Part shown: positions 35,004 through 42,486 of the stretch, one piece after another | How positions within the stretch are numbered: the stretch's first letter is position 1 | Layout: each line of letters begins with the position of its first letter | Assembly (NCBI GenBank): GCA_016712035.1 | Contig: JADJRT010000005.1 | Location: 62,001-126,000 of the forward strand | From: Flammeovirgaceae bacterium | Lineage (GTDB): Bacteria; Bacteroidota; Bacteroidia; Cytophagales; Cyclobacteriaceae | Length of the DNA: 64,000 bases | Direction of reading: 5' to 3' | Made by a program: the position numbers and the translations under genes | Notes under the pieces: generated by a model | Seen by the model: only the letters and a program-made list of their open reading frames with translations | Told to the model about the DNA's origin: nothing | Databases searched by the model: none

Positions 35004-35086
35004 TGGGGAGAACAGGATTCGAACCTGTGAAGGTGTAAGTCAACAGATTTACAGTCTGTCCTCGTTGGCCGCTTGAGTATCTCCCC
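35004..35086 (-). tRNA. tRNA-Tyr (GTA)
   Basis: 83 bases with a long variable arm as expected for bacterial tRNA-Tyr. Acceptor GGGGAGA/TCTCCCC, discriminator A, anticodon stem CAGAC/ATCTG region with loop containing GTA, and T-loop GTTCGAATC. First gene of the tRNA-tuf unit. Confidence 0.96.
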
Positions 35087-35179
35087 CAACGATTTTTAAT
35101 GTGTTTGAGAACGTTTTTGAAGGTCCTTTAAGAGCCCTCGTACCCTACCTGTTTAGCTTTCGCTAAAAAAATAGGAGTG

Positions 35180-35210
35180 CAAAATTATACGCTTTTTCGG
35201 TTTAGACAAA
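35180..35210 (-). promoter_or_regulatory. Promoter of the tRNA-Tyr-Gly-Thr-tuf unit
   Basis: TTTG (complement of 35207-35210), 19 bases, then TAATTTTG (complement of 35180-35187): exact -33/-7 spacing. Transcription would begin near 35174, about 88 bases before tRNA-Tyr. Confidence 0.75.
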
Positions 35211-35261
35211 CCCCAATGCCATTTTTAAATGCTAGAATGTGAAGAATCGGGGGTAGGAAGG

Positions 35262-35567
35262 CTACATAATTACAATCTCCTTAATAACATCAGATCCAAA
35301 CTCCTTCTGAAAAACTTCTATTATCTTGCTTTTATGTATTGAAAGGTCATTTTTCATGGCCGGGCTATCTAATTCTACAAAAAGAACCTGGTTACGCATA
35401 TAGAGCTTTTTAGTTCGCTTAGCTACGGGTTTACCCACCATCCGCTCCCACGAACTTATCAGATTCGCCTCATCAAAACGGGATTTTATATGATATCTAT
35501 TAAGCAACTGCTGGATGGCTTGCCCAATATGCTGTGTATTTCCTTCTTCGTTTACGTTTTTAGCCAT
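35262..35567 (-). CDS. DUF721 (DciA-like) protein
   Basis: 101 residues of the DUF721 family (HIGQAIQQLLNRYHIKSRFDEANLISSWERMVGKPVAKRTKKLYMRNQVLFVELDSPAMKNDL). Such proteins include the DnaB-loading factor DciA. The Bacteroidota form is short and its role is inferred only. It overlaps the end of recF by 16 bases and is therefore translationally linked to a replication/repair gene, which fits a DNA-related task. Confidence 0.85.
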   Translation of the reverse strand: MAKNVNEEGNTQHIGQAIQQLLNRYHIKSRFDEANLISSWERMVGKPVAKRTKKLYMRNQVLFVELDSPAMKNDLSIHKSKIIEVFQKEFGSDVIKEIVIM

Positions 35568-36670
35568 TCTTGCCGGAAGGTACCACTTTCTATAATAAAC
35601 AGTTGCGCTTGCAAACCGGCATCCGTTAGAATCTGCTGACTTCTTCCTTGCCGGGCATCGGTGATAAAGAGTTGACCAAATAGGCCTTGATTTACCAGTT
35701 TTAATAGTTGTTGAATTCTCAGATCGTCCAGCTTATCAAAGATATCATCTAACAATAAAAGTGGCTTGACTTGTTTTTCCGACGCAAGTATTTGAAACTC
35801 CGCTAGCTTTAGCCCGATTAGAAAGGACTTTTGTTGCCCCTGCGACCCTACCCTTTTTAATTCTAACCCATTTAAAGTGAACAGAAAATCATCGCGGTGC
35901 ACCCCGCTGGTTGTTCGTTGCAGCAAGAGATCCCGCTGAAAATTCTTTTTTAACAACAGCTCAAAATCAACTTCACTAAGATCAGACCTGTACGTTATGT
36001 CAACTTTTTCAGAGGGTTCGCAAACCAGAAAATCGTAGTGCTTATTAAATATCGGTTTGAATTTTTCAATAAACGCTACTCTTGTTTTGTAGATATAGTT
36101 GCCAGCCAGTGCCAGCTTTGAATCGTAACTGGCAATAAGATCAACATCAACCTTTCCCCTTTCAGAAAAAGTTCGCAATAAACTATTTCGCTGCTTCAGG
36201 TGATGATTATATTGGATTAAACTATCAAGATAAATACGATCCAATTGACTAATCAGCGAATCAAAAAATTTTCTTCTTAGCTCCGATCCATCCCAAATCA
36301 ATTCAATATCCTGCGGAGCTATCAATACAACCGGATAGTTGCCAACATGATCTGAAAACTTACTTATCGCCTGATCCTCTTCAAGCACATTCTTTTTCTC
36401 GCCTTGGCGGATGGAGCAAATCACCTCCCTTTGTTTGTGCCTGATCTCAAAAGTTCCTTTTATAAGAAACCCCGTTTGATCAAGCCGTACGTTTTGCTGG
36501 TCGTAAGGATTGAATGCGCTCTTGGTAAAAGAGAGGTAGTAGATAGCATCGAGTAAATTCGTTTTACCACTACCATTCTTCCCTAAAAAGCAATTGATTT
36601 TTTCTTCAAAATTTAGATTCACCTCTGCGTGATTCTTGAAATTGTATAGACGCAGTTTTTGAAGAAACAC
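35552..36670 (-). CDS. recF: DNA replication and repair protein RecF
   Basis: 372 residues. SMC-like ATPase that loads RecA at gaps. Walker A FLGKNGSGKTNLLDAIYYLSF, ABC-type signature LKRVGSQGQQKSFLIGLKLAE, Walker B KPLLLLDDIFDKLD, and a C-terminal D-loop/His region TDARQGRSQQIL. Full family length. Divergent from pdhA; overlaps the downstream DUF721 gene. dnaA/dnaN are not beside it. Confidence 0.95.
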   Translation of the reverse strand: MFLQKLRLYNFKNHAEVNLNFEEKINCFLGKNGSGKTNLLDAIYYLSFTKSAFNPYDQQNVRLDQTGFLIKGTFEIRHKQREVICSIRQGEKKNVLEEDQAISKFSDHVGNYPVVLIAPQDIELIWDGSELRRKFFDSLISQLDRIYLDSLIQYNHHLKQRNSLLRTFSERGKVDVDLIASYDSKLALAGNYIYKTRVAFIEKFKPIFNKHYDFLVCEPSEKVDITYRSDLSEVDFELLLKKNFQRDLLLQRTTSGVHRDDFLFTLNGLELKRVGSQGQQKSFLIGLKLAEFQILASEKQVKPLLLLDDIFDKLDDLRIQQLLKLVNQGLFGQLFITDARQGRSQQILTDAGLQAQLFIIESGTFRQEWLKT

Positions 36671-36710
36671 AGTTTATCAGGATAATTATCTCAATTAAGG
36701 CGCATCCCTG

Positions 36711-36741
36711 TTTGGTGATTGGGAAAGGGTGCGTATTTTCG
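36711..36741 (+). promoter_or_regulatory. Candidate promoter of pdhA
   Basis: TTTG at 36711-36714, 19 bases, TATTTTCG at 36734-36741 (one mismatch to TAnnTTTG). The ATG is at 36772. Confidence 0.6.
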
Positions 36742-36771
36742 CAACTCACATTTTCATCAAAATTAGCAATT

Positions 36772-37806
36772 ATGGCAACTACCGCCCAAGCTAAAGGCAG
36801 CGCGTCTAAAAAAGAAAAGAAGGCTTACTCTAAAGAAACCTATATGTTTTGGTTTGAGAGCATGCTTCTGATGCGGAAATTTGAAGAGAAAGCAGGCCAG
36901 TTATATGGCATGCAGAAAATCCGCGGATTTTGTCATTTGTACATTGGCCAGGAAGCCTGTGCTGCCGGTGCGGTGAGCGCCTTGCAAAAAGGCGATAAAT
37001 ATATAACAGCCTATCGCGACCACGCGCATCCATTAGCGTTGGGTACAAGCCCGAATGCGATCATGGCAGAATTGTACGGCAAGGAAACCGGAGTATCGAA
37101 GGGCAAAGGTGGTTCGATGCATATCTTTGATAAAGAGCATAATTTTTTTGGTGGTCATGGTATTGTCGGTGCGCAGATTCCGCTTGGTGCGGGCATTGGC
37201 TTTGCCGAAAAGTTTAACAAAACCGGCAAACTTTGTATCTGCTATATGGGCGATGGTGCCGTGCGTCAGGGTGCATTCCATGAAGCGCTAAACCTGGCAA
37301 TGCTCTGGAAGATTCCAGTAATTTTTGTTATCGAAAATAATGGTTATGCCATGGGTACTTCGGTGCAGCGTACATCCAATGTGCATGAATTATATACGCT
37401 GGGCGAATCGTACGATATTCCATCAGAGCCTGTTGATGCAATGAATGTAGAAGCCGTTCATGATTCTGTTGAAAGAGCAGCTGAACGGGCCAGGGCGGGT
37501 GAAGGACCTACCTTGTTAGAATTTAGAACGTATCGGTATAAAGGACACTCCATGTCTGATCCGCAAAAATATCGTTCAAAAGAGGAAGTGGAAGAATACA
37601 AACAGCGCGACCCGATTGAACAGGTGCGCCACACCATTCTGGATAAAAAAATCGCAACCGAAAAAGACCTGGCCGCTATTGAAGCAAAAGTAAATGCGCA
37701 GGTTGAAGAAAGTGTGAAGTTTGCCGAAGAATCAAACTTCCCCGATCCATCGGAAGCCCTTAAAGACATTTATGCGGAGCCCGATTATCCATTTATTATG
37801 GATTGA
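36772..37806 (+). CDS. pdhA: Pyruvate dehydrogenase E1 component subunit alpha
   Basis: 344 residues from the ATG at 36772 (MATTAQAKGSASKK); the earlier in-frame ATG at 36712 lies on the promoter. TPP-dependent decarboxylase subunit. RKFEEKAGQLYGMQKIRGFCHLYIGQEA at the N-terminus, GGHGIVGAQIPLGAGI, and the TPP/Mg motif GDGAVRQGAFHEALNLA ... NN. Phosphorylation-loop-like RYKGHSMSDPQKYR is conserved. The beta subunit is not adjacent, so it is encoded elsewhere. It feeds acetyl-CoA to the TCA cycle, in which icd (39.2-40.5 kb) works. Confidence 0.94.
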   Translation: MATTAQAKGSASKKEKKAYSKETYMFWFESMLLMRKFEEKAGQLYGMQKIRGFCHLYIGQEACAAGAVSALQKGDKYITAYRDHAHPLALGTSPNAIMAELYGKETGVSKGKGGSMHIFDKEHNFFGGHGIVGAQIPLGAGIGFAEKFNKTGKLCICYMGDGAVRQGAFHEALNLAMLWKIPVIFVIENNGYAMGTSVQRTSNVHELYTLGESYDIPSEPVDAMNVEAVHDSVERAAERARAGEGPTLLEFRTYRYKGHSMSDPQKYRSKEEVEEYKQRDPIEQVRHTILDKKIATEKDLAAIEAKVNAQVEESVKFAEESNFPDPSEALKDIYAEPDYPFIMD

Positions 37807-37813
37807 TCTCCCT

Positions 37814-37844
37814 TTTGTTTAATAAGTTCGAATTCTTAGTTTTG
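37814..37844 (+). promoter_or_regulatory. Promoter of the TPR-protein gene
   Basis: TTTG at 37814-37817, exactly 19 bases, TAGTTTTG at 37837-37844. It lies between the pdhA stop and the pdhA terminator hairpin, so the start site falls in the hairpin's left arm. Confidence 0.75.
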
Positions 37845-37845
37845 C

Positions 37846-37882
37846 GTCCCGTTCTGAAAACAACCGAACGGGACTTTTATTT
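37846..37882 (+). terminator. Terminator after pdhA
   Basis: GTCCCGTTC (37846-37854) and GAACGGGAC (37866-37874) form a perfect nine-base stem followed by TTTTATTT. A transcript begun at the promoter just upstream would lack part of the left arm and so escape it. Confidence 0.8.
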
Positions 37883-37891
37883 ACAAGAAAC

Positions 37892-38578
37892 ATGGCAAAG
37901 AAGGAAGAAAACACGGATTTGTTAGAGAATCCAGAAGTCATTAAGGAGAAATTAGTAAGCGTAGAAGACTGGTTTGAACATAACCCAAAGACTGCTATTG
38001 GTATTGCTGCGGGGATCATGCTTTTAATCGGGGCTTTCTTTGGTTACCGTTATTACATGGGCAATCAGGATGGGCTGGCGCAGAAAGAAATGTTTCAGGC
38101 CGTTCATTATTTTGAGGCCGATAGTTTAAACCTTGCCCTTAACGGGGATGGCAATAATCTTGGATTTCTTCAGATCATTGAAGATTATGGAATGACTGAT
38201 GCAGGTAACCTTGCCAATTTTTATACTGGAGCTATTTACTTAAAGCAAGGAAAATTTCCGTTAGCCGTTTTTCATCTGGAAGATTTTAGCGCCAGCGATT
38301 TGTTGGTACAAGCCCGTGCTTATAGCCTGATGGGCGATGCTTACATGGAACAAAAAGATTTTGATAACGCTGCTACCTATTACTCAAAGGCCGCAGCTTA
38401 TAAGCCCAATAAAGAATTTACTCCAATCTATTTGATGAAAGCGGCATTGGCTTATGAGAAGTTGAATGAAAATGAAAAGGCGAAGGCTGCCTATCAAACT
38501 ATTATAGATGAGTATTGGGAGTCGAGCGAATTACAAAACGCCAGAAAGTTTAAGGCACGTTTGGAGGCTAACTCTTAA
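37892..38578 (+). CDS. TPR-repeat membrane-anchored protein
   Basis: 228 residues. A cytoplasmic N-terminal segment (MAKKEENTDLLENPEVIKEK ... SVEDWFEHNPK), one membrane helix at ~residues 38-55 (AIGIAAGIMLLIGAFFGY), then TPR-like helices facing the periplasm (GDAYMEQKDFDNAATYYSKAAAYKPNKEF, LAYEKLNENEKAKAAYQTIIDEY). The architecture resembles the YfgM/ancillary SecYEG-type TPR proteins; this likeness is inference. Widely conserved next to ribH in Bacteroidota. A terminator hairpin separates it from ribH. Confidence 0.82.
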   Translation: MAKKEENTDLLENPEVIKEKLVSVEDWFEHNPKTAIGIAAGIMLLIGAFFGYRYYMGNQDGLAQKEMFQAVHYFEADSLNLALNGDGNNLGFLQIIEDYGMTDAGNLANFYTGAIYLKQGKFPLAVFHLEDFSASDLLVQARAYSLMGDAYMEQKDFDNAATYYSKAAAYKPNKEFTPIYLMKAALAYEKLNENEKAKAAYQTIIDEYWESSELQNARKFKARLEANS

Positions 38579-38598
38579 GTTCAATCTTATTACATTTG

Positions 38599-38626
38599 AA
38601 GGGATAGACATCTATCCCTTTTTTAT
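38599..38626 (+). terminator. Terminator between the TPR gene and ribH
   Basis: AAGGGATAG (38599-38607) and CTATCCCTT (38612-38620) form a perfect nine-base stem with a four-base loop, followed by TTTT. It ends 13-18 bases before the ribH ATG. A TACATTTG word (38591-38598) that fits a -7 box lies directly upstream, but no -33 box is at the right distance. Confidence 0.8.
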
Positions 38627-38638
38627 TACCCAAATTTT

Positions 38639-39112
38639 ATGGCCGGAATCTTAAAATCAGTTTCAGGAAAAAGTAAAATCAATCTTGCAAAGAAGAAGTT
38701 TGCGATTGTAGTCGCTGAATGGAACGAAGATATTACTGAATCCCTTTATCAGGGCGCATATGATGGACTTATCCAATTAGGTGTTAAGAAATCTAACATC
38801 GTTCGTAAGAATGTACCGGGCACGTTTGAACTTACCCTAGGTGCATTGTGGATGGCAGAGAAAAAAGAAATTGATGCCGTGATTTGCTTGGGCTGTGTTA
38901 TTCAAGGTGACACCCCACACTTCGATTACATTTGTCAAAGTGTAAGCCATGGCATTACCGAAGTGAATATCAAAACAAAAAAGCCTGTGATCTTTGGTGT
39001 GTTGACTACACTTAATAAAAAGCAAGCACTAGAACGGGCTGGCGGCAAACTTGGAAATAAAGGCGAAGAGGCTGCGGTAACTGCGGTGAGGATGTTGGAA
39101 ATAAAACCTTAA
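38639..39112 (+). CDS. ribH: 6,7-dimethyl-8-ribityllumazine synthase
   Basis: 157 residues. Penultimate step of riboflavin synthesis, from 5-amino-6-ribitylaminouracil and dihydroxybutanone phosphate. Motifs AEWNEDITESLYQGA, VPGTFELTLGA, CVIQGDTPHFDYI (catalytic His) and FGVLTTLNKKQALERAGG. Full length; forms 60-mers or pentamers in the family. No FMN riboswitch is visible upstream. Ends at a bidirectional terminator. Confidence 0.96.
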   Translation: MAGILKSVSGKSKINLAKKKFAIVVAEWNEDITESLYQGAYDGLIQLGVKKSNIVRKNVPGTFELTLGALWMAEKKEIDAVICLGCVIQGDTPHFDYICQSVSHGITEVNIKTKKPVIFGVLTTLNKKQALERAGGKLGNKGEEAAVTAVRMLEIKP

Positions 39113-39117
39113 AGCAT

Positions 39118-39149
39118 AAAAAAAGGCTGAGAAAAATTCCCAGCCTTTC
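39118..39149. terminator. Bidirectional terminator between ribH and icd
   Basis: AAAGGCTG (39122-39129) and CAGCCTTT (39141-39148) with A- and T-rich flanks, placed between two convergent genes. Confidence 0.82.
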
Positions 39150-39169
39150 AACTTTAAGTCTTAGTCTGA

Positions 39170-40500
39170 TTACATATTCTTCACAATCTCTTTACCAAAC
39201 TCAGAGCACTTCAGCAACGTAGCACCTTCCATCTGACGGTGGAAGTCATACGTTACGCGCTTCGTAGCAATTGCTTTTTCAAGTCCTTTGCTGATTAAGT
39301 CAGCAGCTTCCTGCCAGCCCATATATTCAAGCATCATTACACCCGAAAGAATTACCGAACCCGGATTTACTTTATCTTGTCCTGCATACTTCGGTGCGGT
39401 ACCATGAGTAGCTTCAAAGATTGCATGACCTGTGATGTAATTAATGTTTGCTCCCGGTGCAATACCGATACCACCTACTTGTGCAGCGAGGGCATCACTT
39501 ACATAATCACCATTTAAATTAAGGGTAGCAATAACATCAAAATCTTCAGGGCGTGTTAATACCTGTTGCAAGGTAATATCTGCAATGGAATCTTTGATTA
39601 AAATTTTACCCGATGCAAGCGCAGCCTTTTGCTCTGCATTGGCTTCTGCTTCGCCTTTATCTTTCTTGGTCTTTTCCCATTGGTTCCAGGTATACACCTT
39701 ATCCCCAAAATATTCCTTGGCCACTGAATAACCCCAATCGCGGAACGCCCTTCGGTAAACTTCATGATATTACCTTTGTGCACTAGGGTTACTGACTTTT
39801 TATTATGTTTGACGGCATAGGCAATTGCGCTGTGAATCAAACGCACACTACCACTATAACTCACTGGCTTAATACCAATACCTACCTGAACATCATTATT
39901 CATGTTTGGTGCGCCCACCATTTTCCAAAATGATTCTGATTTTTCTACAGTGTTGAATCTAATCTTGTTGAACTCTTTAGGAAACTCCTTCGCTAAAAAG
40001 TCAAGTACTTTTTGAGACTCTGGTGTTCCTGCCGCAAATTCAATTCCCGCATAAATATCTTCCGTATTTTCGCGGAAGAGAACCATATTCACTGCTCCCG
40101 GATTTTTTACGGGTGAAGGCACGCCTTCATACCATCGTACCGGACGAAGACAAACATATAAATCCAAAATCTGACGCAGGGCCACATTTAGGGAACGAAT
40201 ACCACCCCCCACAGGTGTAGTTAGCGGGCCTTTAATCCCTACCAAATATTCACGAAAAGCATCCAGTGTTTCATCAGGAAGCCAATTGCCATTTTGCTTA
40301 AACGACTTCTCTCCGGCCATTACTTCCTTCCAGTTTATCTTTCTTTTTCCGCCATAGGCTTTTGATACCGCAGAATCAAATACAAGTTGCGAAGCACTCC
40401 AAATATCCGGACCCGTTCCATCGCCTTCAATAAAAGGAATTGTAGGGTTTTCGGGGACGGTTAGTTTTCCGTTGCTGATCGTAATTTTCTGGTCACTCAT
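39170..40500 (-). CDS. icd: NADP-dependent isocitrate dehydrogenase, frameshifted
   Basis: About 443 residues when repaired. TCA cycle enzyme making 2-oxoglutarate. IPFIEGDGTGPDIW at the N-terminus; substrate loop GIRSLNVALRQ with the Ser/Asn/Arg contacts (phosphorylatable Ser region in E. coli); VYVCLRPVRWYEG-type region; LVHKGNIMKFTEGAF, DVIATLNLNGDYVSD and APKYAGQDKVNPGS (NADP site). One base missing in the three-base run 39748-39750 splits it into 39598-40500 and 39170-39724; adding it gives TEGAFRDWGYSVAKEYFGD. A central metabolic gene, so the break is probably artificial. Confidence 0.94.
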
Positions 40501-40572
40501 TTTCGTATGATTAAATTGAATTCACTGATAATTGGGGCGAAATTAGAAATTATCGAGGTATTTAACTATCGT

Positions 40573-41394
40573 TCAATACTTCTCTTCCTGATTGGGGAAA
40601 TCGCGGGCTTTTACATCTTTTACATAGTTGCCAATGGCACCCGTAATCACCGTATTTAAGTCTGCATATCTGCGTAAAAAGCGAGGCTTGAAGTCTTTGG
40701 TGATCCCCAGCATGTCTTGCATCACAAGCACTTGCCCATCTACATCGGGACCGGCACCAATACCGATTACAGGAATCTGCAAACTGGCAGAGACCTTCTT
40801 AGCCAACGTGGCCGGAATCTTCTCCAACACGATTGCAAAGCAGCCACACTCCTGAAGCAAGAGTGCATCTTCCAATAATTTATTTGCTTCCACTTCTTCT
40901 TTGGCACGCACCGTATACGTTCCAAACTTATAAATTGACTGGGGTGTTAAACCCAAGTGTCCCATCACGGGAACTCCGGCACTTAAAATCCTTAATACTG
41001 AATCCTTTATTTCACTTCCCCCTTCCATCTTAACAGCGTGCCCGCCACTCTCTTTCATAATACGAATGGATGAACGCAACGCTTCGCCTGAACTTCCCTG
41101 ATAATAGCCAAAAGGGATATCCACCACCACCAAAGCACGCTTCACCGCTTTTACAACAGACGAGGCATGATAAATCATTTGATCGAGCGTAATTGGTAAA
41201 GTAGTTTCATTACCAGCCATCACATTCGAAGCAGAATCACCAACCAGAATAACATCAATGCCTGCACCATCAATAATTCGCGCCATACTATAATCATACG
41301 CGGTGAGCATGGCAATTTTTTCGCCCCGGTTCTTCATTTCCTGAAGTTGGTGCGTGGTTATTTTTTTTACATCCGAGGCTTTATGAACTGACAA
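40573..41394 (-). CDS. panB: 3-methyl-2-oxobutanoate hydroxymethyltransferase
   Basis: 273 residues. First step of pantothenate synthesis, adding a hydroxymethyl group from methylene-THF to 2-oxoisovalerate. KIAMLTAYDYSMARIIDGAGIDVILVGDSASNVMAGNETTLPI carries the Mg-binding Asp, and VVDIPFGYYQG, AVKMEGG, VMGHLGLTPQS and GIGAGPDVDGQVLVMQDMLG are all typical. Intact. Probably transcribed after the phosphoribosyltransferase gene (20-base gap). Confidence 0.96.
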   Translation of the reverse strand: MSVHKASDVKKITTHQLQEMKNRGEKIAMLTAYDYSMARIIDGAGIDVILVGDSASNVMAGNETTLPITLDQMIYHASSVVKAVKRALVVVDIPFGYYQGSSGEALRSSIRIMKESGGHAVKMEGGSEIKDSVLRILSAGVPVMGHLGLTPQSIYKFGTYTVRAKEEVEANKLLEDALLLQECGCFAIVLEKIPATLAKKVSASLQIPVIGIGAGPDVDGQVLVMQDMLGITKDFKPRFLRRYADLNTVITGAIGNYVKDVKARDFPNQEEKY

Positions 41395-41414
41395 AGGTTA
41401 TACGTTTAAGAAGG

Positions 41415-41924
41415 TCAAAGAAGGTATACAGCAGATTTTTTTCCCAGAATCACTTCCACGTGGTCGTTGAGAATTGTTGTTAGCTCGTATCCGGTATAGG
41501 TTGGTGTAATGGGAAACAACGTATTACTTCTGTTTACCAATACTGCGACTTCAATTTTTTTTATTTCCGTTGTTAAAAAAGGTTTCATGCCATAGGCTAA
41601 TGTCCGACCGGAATTTAGCACATCATCCACCAGTACAATGCATTTCTTTTTTAAGTCCTTCGGATCTACATCTAATGTAACATCTGCTTGCCGCGGAGCC
41701 AATTTATCCAAAGTAACTTTTACAACGGATAACTCGAGGTCAGAAATAGCTGACAACTCAGTCGCCAAAAGCTTTGCAAATGAATAGCCCTGTCCATCTA
41801 TTCCGGCTAGCACCAAATTTTTTTCTTTAAAGTTATTTTCAAAAATTTCATACGCTATTCGCCTGATTTTTTGATCGACTTGTGCCGAATTTAAGATAAG
41901 GGTTTTTTCAGAAGTCTCGCTCAT
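41415..41924 (-). CDS. PyrR-like phosphoribosyltransferase
   Basis: 169 residues of the type I phosphoribosyltransferase fold. The PRPP loop reads CIVLVDDVLNSGRTLAYGM, and AGIDGQGYSFAKLLATEL lies upstream. The tail TYTGYELTTILNDHVEVIL resembles PyrR/Hpt-like proteins. Whether it salvages a base or acts as a regulator cannot be decided. Its start overlaps the Lrp gene's stop by four bases (ATGA), so they are translationally coupled. Confidence 0.83.
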   Translation of the reverse strand: MSETSEKTLILNSAQVDQKIRRIAYEIFENNFKEKNLVLAGIDGQGYSFAKLLATELSAISDLELSVVKVTLDKLAPRQADVTLDVDPKDLKKKCIVLVDDVLNSGRTLAYGMKPFLTTEIKKIEVAVLVNRSNTLFPITPTYTGYELTTILNDHVEVILGKKSAVYLL

Positions 41925-42388
41925 GGTAACGGAACGGATTTACTGTCTTTGAACGTTGAAAGAATGATCGTGGATTGCATATTATCGACTACCTCGATGG
42001 TCGTAACTTTCTCGAGCATCAGATTTTGGTAAGACGGAATATCGGGCGCTACAATTTTTAAGATAAAATCTGCCTGGCCAGTTACGTGATGGCACTCCAC
42101 TACTTCTTCGATAGTTTGTATCGCACTAACAAACTTGGCAATGTTTTCTTTATTATGACCTTTCAACGAAACCATAACGAATGTGGATACCCCTAAACCC
42201 ACGGCAGCCATATCCACTACAGCATGATAACTTTTTATTATACCCGAGTTTTCAAGTTTCTTTACACGTTCCAGCGTTGGCGCTGGCGACAATCCAATTT
42301 CCTGTGATAACTGCGCGTTGGTAATATTTGAATCTGCCTGAAGGATTTCTAAAATCTTTCGGTCGGTAGGGTCTAGTTTGTGCTTCAT
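41921..42388 (-). CDS. Lrp/AsnC family transcriptional regulator
   Basis: 155 residues. N-terminal winged helix-turn-helix (LDPTDRKILEILQADSNITNAQLSQEIGLSPAPTLERVKKLENSGIIKSY) and C-terminal RAM ligand domain (FVMVSLKGHNKENIAKFV, VVECHHVTGQADFILKIVAPD). Such proteins sense amino acids as octamers. The ligand and targets are unknown. It is first in a unit with the phosphoribosyltransferase and perhaps panB, which could hint at nucleotide/coenzyme control, but this is weak. Confidence 0.92.
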   Translation of the reverse strand: MKHKLDPTDRKILEILQADSNITNAQLSQEIGLSPAPTLERVKKLENSGIIKSYHAVVDMAAVGLGVSTFVMVSLKGHNKENIAKFVSAIQTIEEVVECHHVTGQADFILKIVAPDIPSYQNLMLEKVTTIEVVDNMQSTIILSTFKDSKSVPLP

Positions 42389-42486
42389 TAAAAGAGAGTG
42401 AATTTTTAGTTGACGTTCTAAGTAAAATTAGAATAAAATTCCGTGTTGGCGCTATCCGTCAATGTAAAATTGAGCAGTTTACTCAA

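Noticed and set aside
38579..38638. FMN riboswitch before ribH
   Set aside because: The 60-base gap is too short and contains only a simple terminator hairpin.
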